Source of the DNA: an uncultured Chlorobiota bacterium
Lineage (GTDB): Bacteria; Bacteroidota; Bacteroidia; Bacteroidales; JAADGE01
DNA: 39,873 bases
Assembly: GCA_947311255.1 (NCBI GenBank)
Contig: CAMZKL010000007.1
Span: forward strand, 1 to 39,873
Direction: 5' to 3'
Shown: positions 1 through 9,300 of the stretch, piece after piece
Position numbering within the stretch: position 1 is the stretch's first letter
Layout: every line of letters starts with the position of its first letter
Position numbers and translations under genes: made by a program
The notes under the pieces: generated by a model
Told to the model about the DNA's origin: nothing
Database searches by the model: none
Seen by the model: only the letters and a program-made list of their open reading frames with translations

Positions 1-528
1 GGAGGACAATCTTCAAAAGCAACACCAACAGCTGCAATTGCAAAATTTGCTGCATCTGGTAAAAAAATTAGAAAGAAAGATTTAGGAGCAATTTCTATGT
101 CTTATGGTTATATTTATGTTGCTCAAATTTCAATGGGTGCAAGTCAGGCACAAACAATGAAAGCAATTAAAGAAGCAGAAGCATATCCAGGACCTTCATT
201 AATTATTGCATACTCACCTTGTATTGCACATGGACTGAGAAAAGGTATGCACCAAGTACAAGATGAAGAGAAAATGGCAGTTGCATCTGGATATTGGACT
301 AATTATCGTTTTGACCCAAGATTAGAAGAGGCGGGTAAAAATCCATTCCAATTAGACTCAAAACCACCTAAGTTTGAATTGTTTAAAGAATTTATGTTGG
401 GTGAAGTAAGATTTAATTCTCTGTTCAAATCATTCCCTGATCAAGCAGATGAATTATTTGCAGCAGCTGAGGACAATGCAAAATGGAGATATAATTATTA
501 TAAGCGTCTTTCAGAAATGGAATTCTAG
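1..528 (+). CDS. nifJ: Pyruvate:ferredoxin (flavodoxin) oxidoreductase, C-terminal part
   Basis: The reading frame is open from the first base, so the gene starts outside the window; 175 C-terminal residues are visible. The enzyme oxidatively decarboxylates pyruvate to acetyl-CoA and reduces ferredoxin or flavodoxin in the cytoplasm. The visible part is the end of the TPP-binding (PP) domain: GGQSSKATPTAA at the first residues, then YGYIYVAQISMGA, then PSLIIAYSPCIAHG, all typical of the single-chain, about 1200-residue PFOR. The internal ATG at 97 is not the real start. A strong terminator follows. Reduced ferredoxin from this enzyme is a plausible electron source for the Mbx-type complex encoded at 24-36 kb. 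Family assignment is firm; the physiological link is inference. Confidence 0.95.
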   Translation, partial: GGQSSKATPTAAIAKFAASGKKIRKKDLGAISMSYGYIYVAQISMGASQAQTMKAIKEAEAYPGPSLIIAYSPCIAHGLRKGMHQVQDEEKMAVASGYWTNYRFDPRLEEAGKNPFQLDSKPPKFELFKEFMLGEVRFNSLFKSFPDQADELFAAAEDNAKWRYNYYKRLSEMEF

Positions 529-556
529 TATCTTTTAGCTTAGATTAAATAAGTTG

Positions 557-590
557 TCGTGCCACCTTTTGGGGTGGCACGATTTTTATT
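557..590 (+). terminator. Rho-independent terminator of nifJ
   Basis: A perfect 10-bp stem (557-566 pairing with 573-582, GC-rich) with a 6-base loop is followed by a T-rich run (583-590). It lies 28 bases after the nifJ stop codon. Confidence 0.9.
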
Positions 591-793
591 TAGGGCTTGT
601 TGAAAAGCTCAGATATGCGTTTGTCTTTCGGTATTTTTAGATGAAGATGTATATAAATACATCAAATTGAACAAGGTACAAAAAAGCCGAATAGCTGAAT
701 AGCAAAATGTTATAAAGTAAATGAAAGTTAAAATTACATTTACTCTTCATAAACCTGTTATTTGCACTTGCACTTTTGTATATAATCAACTAG

Positions 794-1231
794 TTATAAA
801 AATGTTTTCATTTTTATATTAATAATTTTTTCAAAAGAATTGAAAACGAATTTGCCATCTTTAAATTTTGGTGGACCAATTGTTAATTTGTTTTTTGAAA
901 TTCCAAAAGGTTCGTCGGGGAATCCAACAGAAGTTCTGTCGAACTCTCCGTTATTATTTTCATCATGAAATAATGAGACTGCATATGTTCCATAGTCTAT
1001 GTTTGAAAATATAACATAAGCTTTTTTGTTTTTAATGTTTACTTCTTTTAATTGACTTGCCTTTGAGACACTCTTTAAAAACCATTCTTTATCTTTTTCA
1101 TTATATAGCGCAACTTTTATGCTTCCTTTATTACTGCGAATGTCAGTAATTACGATTTTTAGAGTTCCTTTTTGAGCATTTAGGAATATACTCAATGCTA
1201 TAAATAATATAAGAAAGAAATATTTTTTCAT
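794..1231 (-). CDS. Exported DUF2141 domain protein
   Basis: 145 residues from an ATG at 1231. Residues 1-19 form a signal peptide (MKKYFFLILFIALSIFLNA, then Q). The rest is a small beta-sandwich type domain of the DUF2141 family, recognised by the pattern ...GSIKVALYN... then YAVSLFHDENNNGEFD and PDEPFG. Function is not known; family members are exported or periplasmic. The frame stays open upstream to 1345, but the signal peptide fixes the start at 1231, and the upstream part is a dispersed repeat (1232-1400) also found before queD. No operon partner is close on either side. Confidence 0.8.
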   Translation of the reverse strand: MKKYFFLILFIALSIFLNAQKGTLKIVITDIRSNKGSIKVALYNEKDKEWFLKSVSKASQLKEVNIKNKKAYVIFSNIDYGTYAVSLFHDENNNGEFDRTSVGFPDEPFGISKNKLTIGPPKFKDGKFVFNSFEKIINIKMKTFL

Positions 1232-1400
1232 GTGTCTAAAACTGTTTAATTGCTTGATGTAGAATAAGTTGGTTGTGTGTTTATGTTTGTAAAAACTGTG
1301 TTGCTCTGCAAATAGGAACACTTGCTTTATTTTACAATAAACCAATGTACTAGATTATAGTCATCCCCTTTGGTTGCAATGTCTTTGTCATGGGTGTTTC
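1232..1400 (-). repeat. Diverged intergenic repeat, copy A
   Basis: On the minus strand this leader runs up to the ATG of the DUF2141 gene and resembles the leader of queD (21538-21680) in the same orientation. Shared blocks are ACTATAATCTAG (1350-1361 here), a TTTGCAGAGCAAC / CTGCAGAACAGC block, CATCAAnnAATTA, and TTTTAnACACATG at the start codon. Copy A is about 25 bases longer between the first two blocks. The DUF2141 and queD proteins are unrelated, so this is a shared non-coding or relict element and not gene duplication. Confidence 0.65.
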
Positions 1401-1435
1401 ATTAGTAATAATATAAATTAATTAAATAGGAATTT

Positions 1436-2254
1436 CTAAAACGTAGAAATAAGTTTTTTTATTTTAACAAGTTTAACTAAAAGTTCTTCAACAAGGGTAA
1501 GGTTTAACATATTTGCACCATCAGATTTTGCAATTGAAGGATTAGGATGGGTTTCTAAAAAAATGCCATCTGCTCCAACAGCTATCGCAGCTTTTGCAAT
1601 AGTTTCAATCATTTCCGGTTGCCCACCGGTTATGCCGGATGATTGGTTTGGTTGTTGAAGTGAGTGCGTAATATCTACAATTACAGGATATTTATTTTTT
1701 TGCATAATTGGTACCGATCTGAAATCGACAACTAAATCTCCATATCCAAACATTGTACCTCTATCTGTTTGCATTATGTTATTATTTCCAGCTTGTTTCA
1801 CTTTTTGAACCGCAAACTGCATAGATTCAGGAGACATAAACTGACCCTTTTTTATATTTACAAATTTTCCAGTTTTTGCAGCTGCAATTAATAAATCTGT
1901 TTGTCTTGATAAAAATGCAGGTATTTGTAAAACATCAACATATTTAGCAGAAATTTTTGCATCTTCTTCTGTATGAATATCTGTTACAATAGGAACATTA
2001 TATTTATTTTTAACTTTTCTTAATATTTCAAGAGCTTTTATATCTCCTATTCCTGTAAATGAATTTATATTTGAACGATTAGCCTTTTTAAATGAAGCTT
2101 TAAAAATAAATGGAATTTTTAATTTATTTGTAAGGTTTATTAGGTGTTCGGCAATTTCGAATACATTTTCTTCACTTTCAACAACACATGGACCTGCTAA
2201 CAGGAAAAAGTTGTTTTCGTTTGTGTATTTAATATTTGGTATTTTGTTTATCAT
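1436..2254 (-). CDS. kdsA: 3-deoxy-8-phosphooctulonate synthase (KDO-8-P synthase), metal-dependent class
   Basis: 272 residues, the usual length. It condenses phosphoenolpyruvate with arabinose 5-phosphate to make KDO-8-phosphate for lipid A-core assembly, as expected in a Gram-negative cell. Motifs: AGPCVVES (20-27), FKASFKKANRSN, TDIHTEED, QIPAFLSRQTDL, VDITHSLQQP and FLETHPNP...KSDGAN. Cys23 in the first motif stands where the metal-independent E. coli enzyme has Asn, so this is the metal-dependent type. The gene starts 9 bases after rarA and very probably shares its transcript. A 7-bp hairpin (1432-1450) overlaps the stop codon. Confidence 0.96.
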   Translation of the reverse strand: MINKIPNIKYTNENNFFLLAGPCVVESEENVFEIAEHLINLTNKLKIPFIFKASFKKANRSNINSFTGIGDIKALEILRKVKNKYNVPIVTDIHTEEDAKISAKYVDVLQIPAFLSRQTDLLIAAAKTGKFVNIKKGQFMSPESMQFAVQKVKQAGNNNIMQTDRGTMFGYGDLVVDFRSVPIMQKNKYPVIVDITHSLQQPNQSSGITGGQPEMIETIAKAAIAVGADGIFLETHPNPSIAKSDGANMLNLTLVEELLVKLVKIKKLISTF

Positions 2255-2263
2255 ATAACTATT

Positions 2264-3544
2264 TTATTTATATTTATTTCCCCAACGTTTTTTTTGTAAT
2301 TCTTCACTTTTTTTTTCGTGTGGATTGTTTTGTGTTTTATAAAATATTGATCCAGAAATATCATCTGGTAAATATTCTTGATTTATAAAGTTTTCATTAA
2401 ATGAATGAGCATACTTATAATCTTTTCCATACCCAATTTCTTTCATTAGTTTTGTGGGTGAATTTCTAAGATGCAAAGGTACAGGTAGATTACCTGTTTT
2501 TTTCACTATTTCTTGTGCATTGTTAATTGCCTCATAAGCAGAATTACTCTTAGGAGAATTTGCCAAGTAAATTGTAGTTTCTGATAAAATTATTCTTGAT
2601 TCGGGAAAACCAATAATATTTACAGCACTAAAACAGTTATTCGCTATTAATAAGGCGTTTGGGTTTGCTAGTCCAATATCTTCGGCAGATAGAATTAGCA
2701 ATCTTCTTGCAATAAATTTTACATCTTCACCTCCCTCAATCATTCTAGCAAGCCAATAAACTGCTGCATTTGGATCACTTCCTCTTACAGATTTTATAAA
2801 AGCTGAAATTATATCGTAATGCATTTCGCCTTTTTTGTCATAACTTGCAATGTTTGTTTGAAGACTTTTAACAACGTTTTTGTCATTAATTATAATATCT
2901 TCATTTTCGGAAAATGAGTTTATTGTTAGTTCAATAATATTATAAAGTTTTCGTGCATCTCCTCCGGAATACATGAAAAGAGCATGAGTTTCTTTAATTT
3001 TAATTTTTTTTGTTTTCAGCTCTACATCATTGTTTACAGCATTATCTAGAAGTTTTTTGAGATGTTTTTTTTCTAGTGATTTTAAAATATAGACCTGACA
3101 TCTGGAAAGCAAGGCAGAAATAACTTCAAAAGACGGATTTTCAGTGGTTGCACCAATTAGTGTTATTGTTCCGTCTTCAACTGCTCCTAATAGAGAGTCT
3201 TGTTGAGATTTGCTGAACCTGTGAATTTCATCTATGAAAAGAATTGGGTTTGGACGAGAAAAAAATGCTTGGCTTTTTGCTTTGTTTATTACTTCTCTTA
3301 CATCTTTCACTCCTGAATTTACAGCACTAAGTATGTAAAAAGGCCTGTTTAGAGTGTTTGAAATTATTTTTGCCAATGTTGTTTTTCCAACTCCGGGAGG
3401 CCCCCATAAAATAAATGATGGAAGGTTTCCTGTTTCAATAATTTTACGTAAAACAGAATTTTTACCAACAAGATGTTCTTGTCCGATATAACCTTCTAAT
3501 TTTTTAGGTCTGAGGCGTTCTGCAAGAGGTAAGTTTGAGATAAT
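2264..3544 (-). CDS. rarA: Replication-associated recombination protein A (RarA/MgsA AAA+ ATPase)
   Basis: A clamp-loader-like AAA+ ATPase that acts at stalled replication forks. The frame holds the N-terminal PLAERLRP motif, the Walker A GPPGVGKT, Walker B LFIDEIHRF, sensor GATTENPSFE and the C-terminal MgsA region (RGSDPNAAVYWLARM...). The first ATG in frame is at 3376, which would remove Walker A, so it cannot be the start. Upstream of 3376 the frame is open to a TGA inside the previous terminator but has no ATG, GTG or TTG. An ATT at 3544 gives 426 residues, the normal length, starting IISNLPLAERLRP. A promoter (3564-3594) leaves a leader of roughly 12 bases before it. The gene is upstream partner of kdsA. 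Family certain; start codon inferred. Confidence 0.88.
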   Translation of the reverse strand: MISNLPLAERLRPKKLEGYIGQEHLVGKNSVLRKIIETGNLPSFILWGPPGVGKTTLAKIISNTLNRPFYILSAVNSGVKDVREVINKAKSQAFFSRPNPILFIDEIHRFSKSQQDSLLGAVEDGTITLIGATTENPSFEVISALLSRCQVYILKSLEKKHLKKLLDNAVNNDVELKTKKIKIKETHALFMYSGGDARKLYNIIELTINSFSENEDIIINDKNVVKSLQTNIASYDKKGEMHYDIISAFIKSVRGSDPNAAVYWLARMIEGGEDVKFIARRLLILSAEDIGLANPNALLIANNCFSAVNIIGFPESRIILSETTIYLANSPKSNSAYEAINNAQEIVKKTGNLPVPLHLRNSPTKLMKEIGYGKDYKYAHSFNENFINQEYLPDDISGSIFYKTQNNPHEKKSEELQKKRWGNKYK

Positions 3545-3563
3545 ATGTTTTTTTAAAATTAAA

Positions 3564-3594
3564 CAAAAATAGTAAAAAAAAGAGAAGGCGTCAA
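3564..3594 (-). promoter_or_regulatory. Promoter of rarA-kdsA
   Basis: On the minus strand, TTG (3592-3594), 20 bases, then TATTTTTG (3564-3571), an exact match to the Bacteroidota housekeeping form TTG-N17..23-TAnnTTTG. The -33 box lies in the loop of the terminator of the preceding gene, so termination and initiation signals are interleaved. Confidence 0.65.
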
Positions 3595-3604
3595 TGCCTT
3601 CTCA
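3574..3604 (-). terminator. Rho-independent terminator of the SPOR-domain gene
   Basis: On the minus strand an 8-bp perfect stem (3596-3603 with 3582-3589), 6-base loop, then a run of eight T. It lies 25 bases after the stop of the gene at 3629-4681. Confidence 0.88.
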
Positions 3605-3628
3605 TAAAATTATATAAAATATATTTTA

Positions 3629-4681
3629 TTAGTTCTTCATATCAAAACTAACATCAATTTGATTTCCACTTTTGTCAAATACAACAATAAATGCGTCAGG
3701 AACTGTTGACATAAGTAGTTGGTCTCTTAACGAAACAGCTTGAGAGTATGAACCAAATGAGCCTACCCAATATTTGTAATAATAATTTGTGTAAACTTGT
3801 TCAATTTCAGATGTGTTTGGATATTTAGTTTGTAGCTCGTAATTTGAAAGTTGGGTTTTAGATGCAGCAATTTGTACTTTAAAAGTATAGTCCGAAGATG
3901 CCTGAATAACAACTTCTCTTTTCTTTTCTTCTTCGGCTTTTAGTTGACGAATCATTGCTCTTGCATTTGTTACATATTTTCCAGAAGAAAAACTGTCTAT
4001 ATAATCTTTATATGCTTCAATAGTATTAATATTTTGAGCGTTTGCCCATGCTGCATTATCTTTTTCAACAGCCTCTTTCTTTTTTCCTTGATTTAAGACT
4101 AAATCAAGAGCTTCTTTTTGTTTGTTAATAGCATTTTCTTTTAGGGAATGAGCTTCTTTAATTGCTGTTTTTAATTTTGCAGAAGGCATTTTTTTTAGAG
4201 TTTTTTTATTACCTATTGTCTTGTTATATTTTGACATTTTTTTCTCTGCATCTACAACCATTTTAACTGCTTCATTGTTAAGTGCAGTGGCTTCTGTGTG
4301 GTCTCCATCGTCAAAGAAATCAGCAGCTACAATAATTTCAGAATAAACTGTGGAAGCATCTTGGTATGCTTTTAAATATTCTTTTTCAGCTTGAATTCTA
4401 AATTTTTTGGCTTCCCAAGTTTTCTTGTCAAATTTGCTTGCTTTTGTTTTTTTCTTTTTTTTCTTCTTCTTTTTCTTTTTTGTATATTTTGCTTCGATTT
4501 TTTCAGCTAATTTTATTTTTTTATCTCCTTTATCAATATGTTTTTCAGCTTTCTCTAAAACTTTTTTCTGAGAATCGTTAAATAAACCCTCTGCTGCGGA
4601 ATATGTTATTTCTTGCCCGAAAGCAGCTCCTGAAAAAATAAAAAAAATTAATCCGATGAATAATACTTTTGTTAACTTCAT
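3629..4681 (-). CDS. Exported coiled-coil protein with C-terminal SPOR-like domain and poly-lysine run
   Basis: 350 residues. Residues 1-22 are a signal peptide (ends AAFGQ). Residues 30-260 are charged and helical, including eleven consecutive lysines (68-78, plus-strand 4448-4480) and further KK pairs. Residues about 265-350 look like a SPOR peptidoglycan-binding domain: YTFKVQIAASKTQL, then YYKYWVGSFGSYSQAVSLRDQL, close to the usual 'y.v.vG.f.s...A..l...l' pattern. Likely periplasmic and linked to the cell wall, but the exact role is unknown. Monocistronic, with its own terminator. The lysine run is coded by an A-rich slippage-prone stretch. Confidence 0.75.
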   Translation of the reverse strand: MKLTKVLFIGLIFFIFSGAAFGQEITYSAAEGLFNDSQKKVLEKAEKHIDKGDKKIKLAEKIEAKYTKKKKKKKKKKKTKASKFDKKTWEAKKFRIQAEKEYLKAYQDASTVYSEIIVAADFFDDGDHTEATALNNEAVKMVVDAEKKMSKYNKTIGNKKTLKKMPSAKLKTAIKEAHSLKENAINKQKEALDLVLNQGKKKEAVEKDNAAWANAQNINTIEAYKDYIDSFSSGKYVTNARAMIRQLKAEEEKKREVVIQASSDYTFKVQIAASKTQLSNYELQTKYPNTSEIEQVYTNYYYKYWVGSFGSYSQAVSLRDQLLMSTVPDAFIVVFDKSGNQIDVSFDMKN

Positions 4682-4855
4682 GATTTTGGTTTTTGTTAAG
4701 ATATGATTTTAAGTTTGAGCAATAATATTGCCAAGTTTTAATTTGTGTATGAGTTTTGTCTTTTTTTATAGATTTGTTTACAAAAACTAATACAAATTTA
4801 ACAATATATATTAATCTTTAAACTTTTCTTATTAATTTTTTATTGTTTAGTGATG

Positions 4856-5416
4856 CTATTGTTTATTTTTTTTTATTCTGCTAGGGTTTTTATTTATAAA
4901 ATCTTTCCAACTTTTATAAGTTCCTCCTCCAAGAACTTTAGATTGATAGTGGTGGCAAACAGCAACAGCAAGCCCGTCTGTGGCATCTAATTTATCTGGT
5001 ATTTTTTCAAATTTAAGAATGTTTTGTAGAAAAACAGCAACTTGTTCTTTTGAAGCATTACCATTTCCTGTAACTGCAACTTTAATTTTTCTTGGAGCAT
5101 ATTCAAATATGTCAACATTTCTAGCAAGTGCAGCTGCAATAGAAACTCCTTGAGCTCGTCCTAATTTTAACATTGATTGAACATTTTTACCGAAAAATGG
5201 TGCTTCAATTGCAAGTTCATTAACATTATATTCGTCTATTAGTTGGGTTGTTCTATGAAAAATCATTTTTAACTTTTCGTATGGGTCTTTTATCTTTGAT
5301 AAATCAAGATATCCAAAGTTTTCTAACTGTGGAGTTTTTTTTATGACGTTTATTACACCATATCCTGTAAAAATAGTTCCAGGGTCAATTCCCAATATTG
5401 TTTTAGTTTCAGACAA
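4856..5416 (-). CDS. ruvC: Holliday junction endonuclease RuvC
   Basis: 186 residues. It cuts Holliday junctions brought by RuvAB. The four catalytic acids are visible: D11 (GIDPGT), E71 (AIEAPFFGKN), D144 and D147 (DATDGLAVAVCHH). The C-terminal 25 residues are a basic tail. The start codon lies 2 bases after the stop of the LytTR regulator gene, so ruvC is the last gene of the sensor/regulator operon. This is an unusual company for ruvC; ruvA is 15 kb away, upstream of sprA. Confidence 0.96.
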   Translation of the reverse strand: MSETKTILGIDPGTIFTGYGVINVIKKTPQLENFGYLDLSKIKDPYEKLKMIFHRTTQLIDEYNVNELAIEAPFFGKNVQSMLKLGRAQGVSIAAALARNVDIFEYAPRKIKVAVTGNGNASKEQVAVFLQNILKFEKIPDKLDATDGLAVAVCHHYQSKVLGGGTYKSWKDFINKNPSRIKKNKQ

Positions 5417-5418
5417 AA

Positions 5419-6294
5419 TTAATTTTGTATTTGGTTAAGTATTTTTTTTGATAGATTTCTAGAAACAGGAACTGTAAAACTTAAATGATTAAATGTTAAT
5501 TTATAGCCTTGTGCATTTCCTGTTACTTTTTTCAGCTTGGATAAGTTTACTATGTATGATTTATGACAACGAATTATATTTGAGTGTTTTTCAGTTATAT
5601 CTTCTGTATTTTTTAGTGTATTTCTAATCATTTCTTTGATTAATTTGTCATTTTCTTCATAATAAACATTTATATAGTTACCATTTGCTTCAATCACAAG
5701 TAATTGATTTATATTAATACTCAACATGTTTCTTTTATTGTTTGAGTATATAGAAATTTTTTCTTGAGGAGTACTCCTTTTCTTTATTTTTTGTATTGCA
5801 ATTTCAGCATTTTTTATGTTTTTTTTAAGCAAAATATTTTGATAAACAAGTACCATAATAGATACAGGAAAAATTCCTAAAATAAAAACAGACATCATCG
5901 AAAAAATAAGTGTTCCAGCATATGTTTCTGTTTCAAAAGGCGGGCAATAGTTACAAAAAACTGCACTGTATGGGATGTTTAACAAAGCAATTAAAAAAAG
6001 GGTGGTTGTAATATGGATAATCTCTTTCCCTGTTGTCCATTTTTCCTTATTGTGAAATTTTTTAAAGATTACAGGAAAGATTACAAATGTTATCAGCATT
6101 GACAAAAAAGTTATAAAACCATAGCCTAAGAGGAAAATAGTTTTGTGCTTATGTGTTAGGTTTGGTATGTCAAAAGGTTTTAATATTAGAAGAAAAAGCC
6201 CTATAAAAACACCAAATAAGGCAGCTATAAAAATCTTTTTTTTAATAGACTCTTCGTGTGGGTATGGTTTGTTTAAGGTTTTGAAAATTGGCAT
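5419..6294 (-). CDS. Membrane-bound LytTR-family transcriptional regulator
   Basis: 291 residues. Four membrane segments (about 22-44, 51-76, 90-113, 126-152) are followed by a short coil and a C-terminal LytTR DNA-binding domain (about 180-290; INQLLVIEANGNYINVYY and IIRCHKSYIVNLSKL are typical). There is no receiver domain, so it is a one-component membrane regulator rather than an AgrA/LytR-type response regulator. It starts 18 bases after the large PAS sensor gene and ends 2 bases before ruvC. It may relay signals from the PAS protein; that link is inferred only from the operon. Confidence 0.87.
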   Translation of the reverse strand: MPIFKTLNKPYPHEESIKKKIFIAALFGVFIGLFLLILKPFDIPNLTHKHKTIFLLGYGFITFLSMLITFVIFPVIFKKFHNKEKWTTGKEIIHITTTLFLIALLNIPYSAVFCNYCPPFETETYAGTLIFSMMSVFILGIFPVSIMVLVYQNILLKKNIKNAEIAIQKIKKRSTPQEKISIYSNNKRNMLSININQLLVIEANGNYINVYYEENDKLIKEMIRNTLKNTEDITEKHSNIIRCHKSYIVNLSKLKKVTGNAQGYKLTFNHLSFTVPVSRNLSKKILNQIQN

Positions 6295-6312
6295 TAAATA
6301 AAATGATTATAC

Positions 6313-9300
6313 TTATTTTAGTTTATTTTGGAGTTCTTTTTGAAGGTCTTTAAGTTCGTCTATTTGGAATTTTAATTCTGTTTCTCTGGCTTTTAGCTCT
6401 TCTGTTCTCATTATAAGTTCGGTATTGTCGTAACCCATTAAAACTATTTTAATAGTTTCATTATTAGTGTTACAAACAGCTGTAAAAGTTCCTTTTACAA
6501 ATATCTTTTTGTTGTTTTTTCCAATAAAAGGAAACTCTCCGGTTATGTGTTTTCCCTGAAGAAGTAATTTCCATAAGTTTTTGTATTTGTCAGATTTTGC
6601 AAATTCTTCAGAAATTATTATTTTATGATTTTTGGAAATTAGTTCTTCTTTTTTATACCCGAAGAGAGTTGTAAATATTTCATTTACATCTTCTATAGTT
6701 CCTTTTGTATCAAATTCGGCAATAAGGTTTGTTTGTTTTATGCCATCAAATCTACTTTTTGATATTGCTTCTTTTTCTGCAAGTTCAAATGATTTTTGGA
6801 TTATTTTTTCTTGTTGTTCAGAAGATTCCTTTTGCAATAACTGCATATCTTGAATTTGGAAAAATAGTTCTGTTTCTATTGCTTTTAATTCTTCTGATTT
6901 TATCAATAACTCTGTTGTGTCAAAGCCTATGAAAAATATATTTGAAGTTCTTCCACTTCTGTTTTTTATAGCGGTAAATGTTCCTTGTAAAAATATTTTT
7001 TCTTTGTTTTTAGTAATAAAGTTAAAATTTCCATGAACATGAATGCCTGATTTTAAATCTTTCCATATTTTTTTATAACTTTCAGATTCTAAAAATTGTT
7101 TATTGAATAAAATGCTTTGTTGTTTTGAAATAATTTCATTTTCTGAGTATCCGAATAAGTTTAAAAATATTTTGTTAGTTGAAATAATTTTACCGTTTAA
7201 GTCTAATTGAAATGTAATGTTTGTTTGATTTATACCTTCAAATCTACTTGATGAAAGAGCTTCTTCTTCGGCAATTTCTTCAATTTTTTTAGCAAGCTCT
7301 TTTCTTTGTTTCATTGCGGTTTCAACAGCAGAATGTAGAGTTTTTTCATTGGCTTTTAGCATTTCATTAGTGTTTTCTAAAATATATTGCTTTCTTTCTG
7401 CTTCTTTATGCGATTTATTTATGTCTTCAATGTTTTGGCGTAATTGAGCTTCTCTTTCTTTTAGTTCGTTTTCAAGTTTTTTTGCATCTGTTAAATCAGT
7501 TGCCATTGTTAATATGTACAAAATTTTGTCGTTACTATCAATAATTGGAGCATATACAACAGAAAACCAAAATTCTTTTTCATTTAAAATAATGTGCTCA
7601 TTTCTTTGGATGTTTTCTCCTGAAACTAATTTGTCCCAAAATTTTTCATATTCTTCGTCATTTTCAGAAAGAATAAAATCTTTATAGTCAGTATCAATAA
7701 GTTCTGATTCGGGGATTCTTAATAATTCTAATAATCTTCTGTTAACAGAAATAATTTTACCGTCAGTGTTAATGTCAATAACTAATGATGATGTGTCAAT
7801 TGCAGATAAAATTCCGGACATTTCTGCACTTCTTCTTGAAGATTCTTCCTGAACTTGTTGTAATTCTTCAAAGTTTTTCCTCATTTCTTCCTCTTGAACT
7901 TTCATAAGTTCGGTTTGTTTTTGAGATTGTTCAAAAAGTTCAGCAGTTTTCTGATTTATTTTTGTAATTGACAGGAATGAGGCAATATTTCCAGATAATG
8001 TTTCAACGAAACTAATTTCATGATTTTTAAGATTGTTGAACGAAGCAAGTTCTATAACTCCAATAACTTCATCTTCTATAATCATTGGTGTAATTAAAAG
8101 ACTTCTGGGAACAGAGCTACCAAGTCCGGAAGTAATTGTAATGTATGTTTCTGGTATTTCAGTCATGTAAACTGTTTCTTTTTCAATAGCAACAGTTCCA
8201 ACTAGACCTTCTCCCGGCAAAATTATTTTTGTTTTCTTTTTTTTGTGTCCATATGCGTATGATGCTGTAAGTTCAAGAAAATTGTCGTTTTCGTCGTTCT
8301 TAAAAACAAAAACACCTCCTTGGTTTGCATTAACAAATTTAACTAGTTCAGATATTAAGGCTTCTGACATTTCTTTAATGTTTCCTTGATTTTGTCTTAG
8401 AATATCATTAAATTTTGTTAGACCTTCGTTTGTCCAAGTTCTTATTTTGTCTTCTTGATTTCTTTTTTCTGTTTCTTTGTTTGCAGAAACAAGGTTCTTT
8501 CTCATGTCTATTAATGAATTTCCTAATGTGTCTTTTTCACTTAAAGGCTCATATTCTTTTTCATATTTTCCTTGACCAATTGAAAAAGCAAATGCGGAAG
8601 TCTTTTTTAAACCTTCAATTAGGTTATTTACACTTTTAGAAATTTCAGATACCTCATCATTTCCTTCGTAGTTTAATTTCTCATCTGGAAGAATACCTAG
8701 ACTTAAAGGTTTAATAAATCTTTTTAGACGATTTAAAGGGGTAACAATTGAATTTGAAAATCTGAGAAAAAGAATTAAAAAAAGTATTGAGATGGCACCA
8801 AATAGAATAAAAATTAATGTTTTAGTGTTTTGGTGTTTTTCTTTTCTTTTATTATTAACAATTTTCACAAAATTTTCAAGAGGTTTAAATTTTAAATTTC
8901 GCAATTTTCCTTCTAGCCCTTCTTTGTACGATGTTCCTATTTCTTTATTAAGTTTTACTAATGTTGTAAAAGAGTTTCTAAAAGTGGCTAAAGATTTCTG
9001 AAAATTATTAGAAATGTTTGAGTTTAATATGCTTGTATCCGAAATTGAATCCGTAATTTCGTTTTTGGAATTTAATTTTTTAAAATCTTTAAGAAAAGAG
9101 ATGTAGTATTTTTCATCTCCGGAATATAAATATTTGTTAGAATAATTTATCATTTCTGATATTGTGTTCCTTGAAGAAGGATTTGCAAGATTATATGTTT
9201 TTTGCCCGGAAACAATAAGTTTATTAATAAGTCCTGCAGATGGGGAACCTTTTTTTTGAGCTTTTACAACAAGTTCGTCAAAAGTTGAAATGTATTTTTG

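Noticed and set aside
646-663. 7-bp hairpin GATGTAT/ATACATC as terminator of the DUF2141 gene
   Set aside because: No T-run follows on the minus strand and it lies over 130 bases after the stop codon.
1232-1345. N-terminal extension of the DUF2141 protein to 1345
   Set aside because: The signal peptide begins at 1231, and the upstream bases belong to a repeat that also precedes queD.
1432-1450. Hairpin over the kdsA stop codon as a terminator
   Set aside because: Stem of only 7 AT-rich pairs overlapping the coding end, with no T-run on the minus strand.
2264-3376. rarA starting at the ATG at 3376
   Set aside because: This start would remove the Walker A GPPGVGKT and the conserved N-terminal motif, both of which are in frame just upstream.
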